A stretch of 64,000 bases of DNA, from contig MNCI01002763.1 of assembly GCA_015680685.1 (NCBI GenBank), positions 41,831 through 105,830 of the forward strand. The letters are read 5' to 3'. The notes beneath the pieces were generated by a model. That model had not been told where the DNA came from. It ran no database searches and saw only the letters and a program-made list of their open reading frames with translations. Positions within the stretch are counted from its first letter, which is position 1. Each line of letters starts with the position of its first letter. The translations under genes were made by a program, and so were the position numbers. The stretch is from Gnetum montanum (taxonomy: Eukaryota; Streptophyta; Gnetopsida; Gnetales; Gnetaceae). Below, piece by piece: positions 1-11,400 of this stretch.

Positions 1-2001
1 TAGTTCATGAGCAAGGACAGTGTCTCATGCTATCAACAAAGTGTCTTTAGGCAATCCAAGAAAAGTCTATCATGTCCACTATGAATGTGAAAATAAAATT
101 TGGATCATTTATGGAGTTTGCACCTAAGAACGGCCAAACACAACTCCAAGCCTCTCTTGTGTGGCCAATCCTATCATGCAATGAAGAATCGTACCTAGGA
201 GAAGTGTATCAATTTTGGAGAAATAAACAAGATGATGCCACCATAAAGAGTGAATGAGTCTCTATGCCTTTTTCTGTTGAAGCAATTGCCAAGGTACTAA
301 ACATCCCCAATGTTAAGACAAACACAACATAGATATCTACTAGATTTAGCACTGAGGCAAAGAAACTATGGCTACAAAGAGCATATGGAAAAGAGGACAA
401 GGAGTATAACAAATTATTGGGAAAAAGATCTATTTTAAGATTGGAACCTATCTTCTTTTTCCCACCAAAAGGCTCAATAGAATTTCCACCTAAGCTACCA
501 AAGGAAGTGTCATTCTCATGAGAAAATTCAATGCTCACATAGGTCATTTATTCTTTTTAGAAATTTAAAGAAGATTTGAAGAAAAAAAGGTAGGAAAACT
601 CGCACTGCCATTCCCTTACCTCATTAGAAGATTGTACAAACAAGTTGGAATTCTAGGATGTACAAATGATGTCTTACATAAAGCATAAAATGCATCGTAT
701 GCCAAAATGTCTAGGCTAGTGCCACCAAAGAAAGATCAACTGGAAAAGCCAACAGGCATTGAGAGAGCAACAAGATCAACACTAGCAAGCAATATTCTAG
801 CAACAGGACAACAAGAAAAAGTAGGACCCAATGGGTTAACACCTACCAGTAACAAACTTGGATAGAGTGCTCCACCTACACAACAAGATTATAGGCCTTC
901 TATGAGCCACTTGTAGCAAATTGTAGAAACAATAAGTTGGGGAATAAGGGAAGGCCTGTAATCTACTATATGGAACAAGTGGATATGAAAAAGGAGAAAG
1001 CTATATGAAATATAAGAAAGCTATATGCAATGCATCTGTGGTAGAAGCACAAACTTATGCACATGCCAAAGCCATAACTGCCTTGGAAGGAGAAAATAAT
1101 AGAATTGCTGCTAAGAACACAAGGTTGATCAGCATAGAAAAGTATTCATCATTTAAAAGAGCAATTTATTAAATTCAACCAAGACATGACCAAACTAGCA
1201 AGAGAAAACAAAATCTTATCAATGGAACAAGTCCACGCTATTTATCAAAATTCAACAATTGAAATCAGCACGTGGTAGAATGAGGTCAAGAAACATGAAT
1301 GGCTCAAAGAACACTTCAAAGACCAAGTGGACATGTATAACCAAATCAATTTAAAAGAAGTCTAGATGGCCAAAGCTAAAATCAATTCAATCACAACATA
1401 GACACCCAATTGGTAGTTGATTTTGGATAGCCTTTCCCATGTTCACCAAGCTAAAGTGAAAAATAAAAACCTATAAATTGAAGATCTCATAGAATACATG
1501 GGATTCGCAAACCTTCAGTATGCTAACTTAGCCATGTTAATAATAGGTCAACTAAGGAATGAGTTGGAACAACAAGTAGCTGTAGTATATGCTATGTATG
1601 AAAAAGAATTTGTGGATTAGAAAGATTCCCAACAAAAATTGTATATTACAAACTCTCAGCTTGAAATAGTGAAAGCTAGCTGCCAAGATTAGAAAGATGT
1701 AGCAAAAAACCTAGCCCACAAAATGACTAATTACTAAAAATTGAGAAAGGTGGCTGGGGCATTTGAGAAAGAGAGAAGGTAGTTTGTGACTTGGTATGTG
1801 AAAGCCAACAAGATGTTCCCATAGCTGCCATGCCCATGGGAAGTACCAATGCCATTAAATATTGCAAGATTCACATGGACAGTACATGATCCTAGATTAG
1901 AAGAAGAAAATCTTTGGGCACTCAGAAACCATTACTAGTTTTAAAAGCCTAATGACAAAGGAAAGAAGCCAATGGAGGAGCCACCATTGTCGAGAACTTA
2001 A
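1..2001 (+). pseudogene. Third ORF (3' of pol) of an Athila/Tat-like Ty3 element, 3' part, decayed
   Basis: Broken coding region entering from the left edge and ending at a TAA at 1999-2001. It matches, segment by segment, the third ORFs at 37.6-40.6 kb (minus) and 51.4-54.2 kb (plus): a conserved block with FGSFMEFAP, a YLGEVYQFW-like segment, then a lysine/glutamate-rich region typical of a coiled coil, and a C-terminal tail KGKKPMEEPP also seen at 33.6-33.7 kb. Several in-frame stops and frame changes show it is dead. It is followed by a polypurine-like tract and an LTR, so it is the 3' end of an element whose gag-pol lies outside the window. The globular N-terminal part resembles the 'putative plant transposon protein' domain found in Athila/Tat elements; that assignment is from memory of the family. 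Confidence 0.7.
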
Positions 2002-2222
2002 AGGTTACATTGAGCTATGTCATTTTTGTTTTGTTTTGTTATCAATTATGTCTATCATGCCATGCATGATAATTTTGTAAAACACCACTCAAATCACAAT
2101 GCGGCATTCAAAGTCAAGTAGTTGTGTACATAAGTAGTTATGTCAAAGTGTGAGTATACCTCCCAATTTTGTAAGGAACTCTATTCTTTTTTTATTTTAA
2201 CTGAAGGACAAGTTTTTAGTTA

Positions 2223-2234
2223 GTCGTGAGGCCA
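2223..2234 (+). other. Polypurine-tract-like site before LTR
   Basis: GTCGTGAGGCCA directly precedes the LTR start TGATAAAACC. The equivalent GTCGTGGAGGTA (minus strand, 33433-33445) and GTCATGGAGGTA (54516-54527) precede the 3' LTRs of the two other elements, so this is probably the plus-strand priming site. Confidence 0.55.
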
Positions 2235-2955
2235 TGATAAAACCTATTTTTAATGAGCTACAATATTGTATCTACGATATCACATCTACAATATTGTATC
2301 TATGACATCATAGCCTTGCATATGTCATCATTGATGCAATGTAGTGGATCCTATCCATCCCTATAAATACTAACACTTGGTCACATCAAACAAATGAACT
2401 TTCATTACAATCTTAGGGAAACTCTTGCACTTTGTTTTTGTAGTTTACTCTTAGTGACAGAGTGAACGCCAGTAGTGTGGTGTTGAATAAATGTACAGAA
2501 TCTTTATTCGATTGGATTGTACTTGGGCATAGTTCACGAATGGAAATAAAGATTGAGATTGTTTGCCACCATTGCAATATTACAATTAGTTCTTAGTTCT
2601 TTATTTTCTGGTTAGTCATTTTCTTTACTTAGTTTAATTTTCATGCTTACTTTAGCTTAGTGCCTTACATTTCTTAAGTACTTTACTTTTCCATGTTCAT
2701 TAGTAAGGCCAACTGGGTACAACTAGTTTTGAACATATAAGGGTAATTGTTTGGTAATCCTAGTAGTGTTATTGCTTGGTTTGCCCAATAGCATAATACT
2801 TGATAATCCCAACAATAGTTACATGAGCCCAAGATTTGTACGGCAAGCTAGGATCGATGACTCATCGCTATAGGATAGAATAGATTTATGTTTCTGTTAT
2901 TGCCTAGTTCTAGATTTTATTCTCATCTTTTATTATGGAAGCACTTAGTAGCCAA
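2235..2955 (+). mobile_element. LTR, family 1, plus orientation (3' LTR of the left-edge element)
   Basis: Starts TGATAAAACC and carries a TATA box, TATAAATA, at 2362-2369. The U3 part upstream holds two copies of a motif close to CTACAATATTGTATCTA about 28 bp apart. The R/U5 part (AATCTTTATT, then AATGGAAATAAAGATTGAG) and the downstream part (GGTAATCCTAGTAGTG, AGCCCAAGA, ATAGGATAGAATAGATT) match, in reverse, the LTRs at 32615-33432 and 61252-62135. The right end is diffuse near 2955, before a G-run, and no clear terminal CA or target duplication is seen. Confidence 0.75.
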
Positions 2956-3468
2956 ATGGGGGGGGTGTCAGACCCCGAAAAGAAGATTTATTGAAATTAA
3001 AGGAGCATCAATTACAACAACATCAAGAATATCAAGAATATCATATACTTCACTTAGAGTTAAACCATACACTTACACTTCACTAACTCAAAGTGAGAAG
3101 ACAACGATCACAAACCAATTAACTTCTAGCATACTCACATTGTCTATCCACATATTACAATCTAGTCACGCATAAATGCTTGTGACTTGTATGGTAGAGT
3201 GTTCAAATATCCAACTACTCATCAGGAACTTTAAACAATGTGGATATGCCACAATCAATGGGTTTTCTAGCGTGAATCATGTGATCTTGCTCCCCTTGCT
3301 CATGGATTTTTAGCTAATTATTCCACCATTCTCCACTTTTATGATTGTTCTTAATTTTTTTTTTCAACATGTTTCATGAAGGTTTTTATTTTTCAAATGT
3401 GTCCTAGCCACATTTATTTTTCATGGAGGTTTCATGGCATATACCATTTGTTAATAAAGATAAAATTA
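2956..3468. other. Unassigned stretch between opposing LTR fragments
   Basis: Begins with a G-run and TGTCAGACCCC, which could be the start of another LTR, and contains T-runs near 3350. No protein similarity was recognised. It separates a plus-oriented and a minus-oriented family-1 LTR. Confidence 0.4.
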
Positions 3469-3785
3469 TTCTAGGTAAGAAACAATCTCAATCTTTATTG
3501 TCAATCATGAATTGTGTCCAAGTACAATTCACTCAAATAAAGACTCTATTCAAGTATTAGTTACCACAAGCATTCACTTCTAACTCTAAGTGTAACTCAC
3601 AGAAAGAAATTGCAAAAATTTCACTAAGTGTTGTGCAAAAGTTGTTCTAGTGATGCAACAATGGGTTAGTATTTATAGTTATGACTAAGACCCACTACAT
3701 CGTATCTATGATGACATAAGCAAAGCTAAGACATCATAGATACAATATTGCATCATATGACTATTATGGTTTTATTACCAAACCT
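3469..3785 (-). mobile_element. LTR fragment, family 1, minus orientation
   Basis: Read on the minus strand it starts TAATAAAACC near 3780 (compare TGATAAAACC at 2235), carries the same GACATCATAGATACAATATTG-type U3 motif, a TATA-like TATAAATACTAACCC, and the R/U5 stretch AATAAAGATTGAGATTG, where it breaks off at about 3469. It is the U3 and R part only; the 3' part is missing. Confidence 0.7.
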
Positions 3786-3984
3786 ATATTATTGAATCAA
3801 GGCTTGGATGATCATGATGAATCATTATAATCATTAAAGTTTGATTATCCTAAATTTAGGGATTTTTATTTTTATTTTTTTCTATTCATGACTTAAAAGA
3901 ATTTCCTATAAATAATGATTGTAAGCACTATGAATGGATATAGGTGACTGCAATCTTGAATAAGAGCAATTCTCTTTATTCCTT

Positions 3985-4480
3985 GTGAATTCAAGAACCA
4001 CGGTGGACTCTAAGACCTCATCGGTTCACTTCAATTTAACTATTCTCTTTGTTTCTTCGCTCTATTATCTTCATAGGTCATATTCTCCTTCAAACAAAGG
4101 TATCACTCCTTATGAAGCATTGTATAGTAAAACAACACTTAATCTATGTCATTTGAGAGTCTATCTTTTACTAAAAAAGGAACCATTCTTTATAAAATAA
4201 AATTTAAAACACAACCAAGATTATCTTATGATTCTAGTGATTCGAAGGGTTGAGGAACCACCAAATTTTCATATAACAATTTCCTTGTTTTATCTCATAA
4301 TTCTACTCTAATATTTCATCTCTATTTTCAATGACATTATTCAAACATAACCTATGCAAGTAATGAAGTCATTGTTCGACTTCAATTTGAAACTATTAAT
4401 GGCTAGTTGACTCCTAGATCTAGGAATCAAATACACGACGTTCTGGGAACTCTTCCATCATGAGTCTTTGCAAATAAAGA
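3985..4480 (+). pseudogene. Copia-type integrase C-terminal fragment
   Basis: The 71-codon frame at 3985-4200 contains SPSNKGITPYEALYSKT followed by LCHLRVYL. This is the end of the Ty1/Copia integrase core, where families show a G-x-TPYE motif and then HLRVFG. The following 280 bp look like a decayed continuation (a faint LVGY-like and linker region) without a clear frame. No LTRs can be paired with it. Confidence 0.65.
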
Positions 4481-5215
4481 GAAGGCATCCTATAAATATC
4501 ATAGAATCCCCAGTTTTTGTTTTTTTCAAATGTAATTCCATTTACTTCAACTTTCAGGCAAGTGATTAGTTTTTAATTGTATTTTATTTACCTTTCATTC
4601 TAGAAATGAAATTCATTAACGTTGTCAAATTCTTCATTAGCTTACTATTCCATTCATTCACCCAAATCGACAATACCTCTCAAAGCTTATAGGAAGTCCA
4701 GTACACATTACTGAGCATTGAATTCTGGAGCAAATAAGGTTCAAAGAACCTCAGCTGACATTTCCAACCACATAGTTGAGCTGTGGAACATCTACACAAA
4801 CAGAAACCACAGTTTCCGACCGTGAGAATGCTGATCTGATGCACAAGGAATTGATTTCTGCATCGACAATTCAAGAAAGGACAGCTGCTGCTTGCACAAA
4901 TAGCTTAGTAAATAGTGTACAAGAATCAAAATTGACCAAGCCAGTTATAAAGTTCTATTTAACCTATATATCCTGAGGTGTACATATACAAGCCTGCAAC
5001 GTCATCTCATTTCCATAAATAAATTAAACCTTTAGATATAACTATATAAAACGTAGAAATTGAAATGGGTGGAATTATTAAAAATTAAAAATTATTCAAA
5101 ATAATTAAGGCTGCGATGATTGATGTAAAAATACAATGCACACAAGGATTAACCACCTTGCAAAATCTGTACTGAACATTCAGTAAATTAGAAAAAAGCT
5201 GGTTAAGACTGCAAG
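4481..5215. other. 3' flank of the CysRS gene, with a short coding-like stretch
   Basis: Includes the likely 3' UTR of the synthetase gene, immediately left of its stop codon. The plus-strand frame 4776-4976 (66 codons, rich in T, S and A with balanced codon use) looks more coding-like than its surroundings, but it resembles nothing I recognise and has a stop just upstream. It may be an exon remnant. No convincing AATAAA on the minus strand was seen close to the stop codon. Confidence 0.35.
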
Positions 5216-5443
5216 CTACTCCATGGTATCTTCTTCCTCAATGGGAATAGCAGGTCTCCATGTCGTTCCACCTGGCCCATCCATCAAGCTGATTCCTCGA
5301 AAAGCTAATTTTTTTCTGATATTGTCTGACTCTGCATAATTTTTAGCTGCTCTTGCATCTTCCCTTTCTTTAATTATTTCGAACAGTTGAACCTCATCAA
5401 GCCCTGCCCTTCTCAGTGCAAAAGCTTTTAGCTCTCCCAAAAC
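5216..5443 (-). CDS. SYCO: CysRS exon 9 (C-terminus and stop)
   Basis: 75 codons and TAG at 5218-5216. The acceptor is GACAATAG. Encodes [15 protein letters not shown], then a [13 protein letters not shown] anticodon-binding-domain motif, and ends [15 protein letters not shown] plus an acidic tail EEEDTME. Confidence 0.93.
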   Translation of the reverse strand, partial: VLGELKAFALRRAGLDEVQLFEIIKEREDARAAKNYAESDNIRKKLAFRGISLMDGPGGTTWRPAIPIEEEDTME

Positions 5444-8400
5444 CTATTGTCATCGGTTACAAAACATCATAACCGCTAAAAAAGAAAATTAAAAGAAAAA
5501 ACAAAAAGAAGTACGCGCACATGCATACACAAAGCTTGCGCAGTTTTACTTCCAAAACTAGCTTTCATGAAGGCGACTACAGACAATTTAGCTTTCATAC
5601 TTGCCTGTGAATAGTTAGAAGAATAGAGTCCAAGAATGTACAAAACATTTTTCACTTCTTTTTCCAAAAATTGCAAAGATTCTAATCTGAATTTCTGTTT
5701 CCGTCCCTGCATGAACATGACTAAAGTTAAGGCTTCTACCCAAGCTGCACTTTCTATATGCACTTTCTTCGGTTTAAAAACGTTATATAGATTTAAAATG
5801 TAAAATAAAAAAAAATAAAAAAACGAAAGAACATATTGCAAATTTTCCTAAAGTACATAAAATGATAATCCAATGAGTAATTTTCCAGCTTATTTTTGAA
5901 CAAGATTTTGTTAACAATAAAATATCAGGGTACAACGAGAAATTAGTTGGAATCTTAGAGATAAACTGAGAATTATTGGCAACGTCTATTAAATCATTGA
6001 ATCATGATTTAAAATAATAAAAATTAGTAATTCCAGCTTTTCTTCTCAGATTCTAAAACTTTAAGGCAATTAATTATTATGATTACCTCATTCAATTATT
6101 CACATGGTCAGTGGTAGGCCTCTGGAAACTGGAATTTGGGTTAACTGCTCTGTCTGTCTGTGGACATTGAAGGCGGTAAAGATCTTATACTAGTTTGTAA
6201 AGTTGTGTTTGTAACTATATTTTCTAATTCACAATCATTTGCTAAAAAATTCTAATCTACGCTCCCATCTAGGCATTCATTTGTGTATTCCAAATTCTAT
6301 GTTTAGCGCCTTTTTAAATTATCCATTTTTTATCTCGTTATGTCTTGACGTAGATAGTGGGAACTATCAAGATACCTCATTTAATATTATGGTTCGAACT
6401 TGTGAACTTGTACAATTACTTATTTCTATACCTTGTATTGAATGCTGCGTAGTAATTAAACATGTAGCCTGATTTAATCAATTAGAATTTACTCTTTATG
6501 TGAGAATGCATATAATGATGATAGTAGTTGTATATTTATCCCCCACCCAGGAATCACTCATATTCAAATAACATTTTGGCAGGCACGCAGCTACCGTGCC
6601 AAAATCTTTAAAGATGTATTTAGTTATGTAAATCTCTGGGAGCTTGTATCTGTGTAGATGTTAAGTTCAGAAATTCATGAATATGGATAGATTACACCTC
6701 TAGAGTTTGAATCAGGAAAGAATTAAAAATCTTCAAAGATGTATTTAGTTTCGTAAATCTCTGGGAGCTTGTATCTGTATAGATGTTTAGTTCATAAATT
6801 CATGAATATGGATAGATTACACCTCTAGAGTTTGAATCAGGAAAGAATTAAAAAAAGCAATAGAACTGTGTGTATCTGGCAGTGCACGCAAGAATCTGAT
6901 CAGTCGTCTGCCCAAACCGAACAATTTTTCAAATACAAAAAGTCGAATCTGCAGATTCGGCATCATGGAACCAAACGTGCCCTATATGATTTGGTAGCAG
7001 CTTAGGTATGGATTGGACTGCATTGCTAGCAAATGAAAATGTTGGCATTTTAAGTTTCATCCTTTTTGCCTTACGGAATGTTGCAATTCCACAATTACGA
7101 AATTATGCCTTTGTAACTCATGTTAATTGCCTGTTAATTAAATTACCGTTCTCCTCCATGAAGGACAACAGTTCAGGGGTTTATCTACCTTGCGAATTCA
7201 TTTGTTTTCATGATGAGCAATGAAGTACCCCTATGTCCAACCATACGAATCACAAGCATTTATGCAGGAACCAGTCAAATTCCATGGATGAGACTAGTTG
7301 TTGTATTTATATCATTATGCCTTGATAATTGTTATCCACTACTAATTGTTATGTACAAAGGATAATATGGTAATTGTTATGCAACCTTGGAATTGTTATC
7401 CACTATTGGGATTACCAAGTTTTATGCTATTGTGTGAACCAAGTAATAACGTTGCTGGGATTAACAAGCAAATACATGTTTATACACGAAACTGGTTGCA
7501 CTCATTCTGCCAATTCATTAAAACTAAGTACATGGAATATAAATTGCATTAAAAGTAAATTTAATCTAAGTCAAAGTGCTGCAATGAATAAGAATCAATC
7601 TCGATCTTATTGTCATGTGTCCAGGTACATTGCCACTCGAATAAGACATTGTACAACTAACTCAGATCCACACTGTGGACATTCACTGACTGTTTTCTAA
7701 GATTACGGAATAAAACTACAAGAGTTTGGCTACTCGATTGATCAAAGAATTTCATAAACACGGCTATGAGCACATATTTATAGACAAAATTAGACACTAT
7801 GTCGATGAGGCCTAGTCCATGCAATAGACTATATTGATGGGGCCTAGTCGATGCAATAGACTGCATTGATAAGGCTACTTATCGAGACCTTGTTATCGAG
7901 GCCTTGATATCAAGGCTAAGATATTGAGCCAACCAAAAAGCTGACTTTTTATCAAATATTCCAGCCAACTGATGATTCATCAATGTGCAAGTTAAATATG
8001 CTAGAACCAATTTGCATATGTCAGAATGAGGTTTAACAAAGAGGGAAAAAAATCAAGACAAGTCCTAGCCACAAAATGAAAAATGAATCCTAAAAAAATT
8101 ACATTGCAACACTAAGAAACGTCGTATCCAAGGTGCAGATTCCAAAAAGTCAATTTCTCACGAAGGATAATTTTAAATTGGGGAAAGACCAAATAGAATT
8201 AATTCTGATAGTTCATGATGTACTGGGCTGTTGCGAAGAACCTCTGCCACCAAATGCATTAAGCAAATATAGATTGATGAGCTTTACAACAACGTCTATT
8301 GTAAGGAGCACGGTAGGTCCTGATGTTGCAAGAATCATCTATGGATGAAAGGATGCTTTTGATACAAGGAGAAATAGACGAAATGAAGAAAATGTTTAAT

Positions 8401-11400
8401 CAGAAAAATCAAAAACTGGTGGATGCAACCTAACAAAAGTATAAATGATATGTAGATGCTATGTACATAACAATTACCATATTATCCTTTGTACAGCTTC
8501 TTCCAAGGTTGCAACTTGTTGAAACAACCTTGGATTTGAATTCTTCTTTAGAGAAAGTTATGAATGTTATAAATTTGGGCCTAACAAAAAATAAAGGCAG
8601 GTAAAGTCAGACAATAAATGGACCATAAGAACACACAGATAAAAGGAGCCAAAATGAAGATCAACAAAGGTGTTTTATATGTAATCATCTTGAACATGTG
8701 GTAGAAGGTTGCTAATTTAATCTGAAATTCCAAAAAGTTCAGAAGCACATCAAAAGACCATTGTGAAGGCCAAAGTAAAGAAAGATAAAGATGAAGCAAA
8801 TTCCAAAGAAGGCAATGAATTTGTAGCAGCCTATAAAGACTTAAAAGGTTAAAAATAATGTAATTGCCTTTAATTGTATCAAATTATGGTACTTCACACA
8901 GAACTTGGTATGTAGACTCCGGTTGTTCCAGGCATGTGACCGAAATAAAGGATCAATTTGTAAATTACAAATGCAATATAACTGAATCTACTATCTCACC
9001 AATACAAATTAAATGTTGTTGTAAACAACTCAGAGATATAGAGGCAAGCATTGATGGGAAGGTTATGAAGATTAGAAAAGTGTATCACACACCTATGTTG
9101 CAGAACATTAGTCTACTGTCCATAAACGAAATTCTTGAATCTGGTTACCGTATTACATTTGATGTAAACAGAGATGAAAAAATGGTGTGCAAGATACAGA
9201 GGAGAAATGATGAGATAGCAACTTTATCTGTTACAGAAAATAGTGTTTTTAAACTTCATGCATTGGTGATCTATGCAGCAGCTATGCACAAAGATAATAT
9301 TGAACTATGACATTCTATGTTTGGTCATCTTAATCTTGAATATTTGCAGAAATTACCCACAGGCATTAACAGAATTCCAACAAACTTACCAAAATCTCTC
9401 AATTTGCAAATATTACATGTTAAGGAATATGCATAAAAGAATAGATCCCTTTTGTTATGTGTGTAAATAAATATCAAGTTAACCTTGTTCCTATGTCAAG
9501 CACCATCATGTACATAGCTAGAAAAAGGGCTCATAAAAGGGATGTGTTCAAGAATTTTGCTTTAATTGTAGGGGTAATTTTTAATAGGTTCATGATGAAA
9601 GACATTTCTTTTCTTATTGATCCAAGCTAGTCAAAGTGGCAGTTACAAGGTATTATTGCAAGTGACAATTACGATTAATAATGCTGTTGGCAGTTACAAA
9701 CATTAGTGGTAAAGACATGATTACAGGAATTATAATACCTTTAATATACACTTCAGATGTTTTCAAGTTTTGCATATAAATACAGCATATGGGGGTCTTT
9801 TAGGGGGACACACTTTGGGAAAGAAGCTAAGGGTGAGGTCTGGTCAATATCCCCATTTCCTCTCATTTTTTCTGATAAAAAGGAAACTGTTATTGCTAGG
9901 AGGCGGAGACGAAAAATTGTTAGTGAAAAATAACATAGCAAAGCGCATGGACAGAAAATGACAACACGCAAGAGAAACTGAAAGAGATAACACCACAGAA
10001 AAATCCTGAAGATAATAAACTAAATGTAAAATTGAAACCAAAGCAAAACCCTCAAGAACATAGGGAAACCTCCACAAGACAAATGTAACTCTGATTGCTC
10101 TGATTGAAATGAAGTGTTCACTTACAATGACCAAGGGTCCAACCCTTAAATATACAAAACTATGTTGCAGACTCTAGTCTAGAAACATCTGTAAGTTATC
10201 CTTCTAGAAAAATCTCAACAATGTAGAAAATTCGAGAGAATCACTTCTAAATTAAAAATGGACCCCACAGAACCATTTAGAAAGAACCCATTAACTAAGT
10301 TTAGCCCATCCCTTGCAAAAAGGCCATATTTGTCAATTAAACAATACAGCTACAAGATTTAGCCTCACATTCATAACAAAAAAAAAAGTCTAATTATTTA
10401 ATTTTTCCTTCCATTTTTATCAGTTTTTTACAGAATCAAGGGTATGTGGTCGGCTGTTCCATTTCTTTCATTCCTTTTTTCACAGAAAAAACAGTGGTTG
10501 ATTCTACCCCAAAGAGAGAATGTGTGAGAGGAAGCACTACTGATTCCTTCTATTTTCTAATTTAAGAGAGGTGTTCTAAAGTTTCTATTTAGAGTTAGGG
10601 GTCACATTCATCATATCCTTAAAATCATTTGCCAGCTTCTTTCAAGTTAATTCATCTCAAAAAGGGGGTCTTTATGTTCAACCATAGGGTAAGACAAATG
10701 CAATGATAAGGTATGTGTACTTGGCTTAAACAAATAGAAACTTTGTTTACGTTTTGTTGGCTAAGTCAAGTTTGTGCTTTTGAATTGGTTATGCCATGGT
10801 TTGGTTGTGCACTTATACCGCATATTTTTGTTCGTGTATGCAGTCTGGTCATTCCCCCTTTTTTCTTCTAAAAAGAAAACTGTTGTTTTTATGAGGTGAA
10901 GAAAGAGAGTGAATCTCTATTTTTGTAATTTTTCCTTTCATTTTTTATCAGTTTTTGAGGGAAGAGAGATGTGGCTGGCTGTTCCATTTCATTCATTACT
11001 TTTCTGAGCAAAAATTGAGAGAGAGAGAGAGAGAGAGGTTGATTCTACTGAAGGATTGAATGTATGTAAGACAGAACAATGTTGGTTCCTTGCTCCTATT
11101 TTCTGATTTAAGAGAAGGCTCTCTTAAACCCTTCTTGCTGGGTTGGAGCTTGGAGGTGGTATTGGAGTTGGAGGCTACATTCATCATGTCCTTAATGTCA
11201 TTCACCATTTTCTTTCATATTACTTCATCTTGAAAAGGATGTATTTATATTTAACCATAGGATAATACAAATGCAACGATAAAGTATGTGTGCTTAGCTT
11301 AAACAAATGGAAACTTTGTTTATGTTTTTTTGGCCGAGCCATGTTTGCGCTTTTGCATTGCTGATGGTATTGTTGGGTTCCGTTAAAATGAATTGCATCC

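Noticed and set aside
1-2001. Possible plant pararetrovirus or other viral insertion
   Set aside because: The region matches the third ORF of the Ty3 elements in the same window and ends in an LTR, so no virus is needed to explain it.
9753-10134. Several overlapping frames of 60-96 codons on both strands
   Set aside because: They fall in the non-coding long-unit repeat and have no domain or coding pattern.
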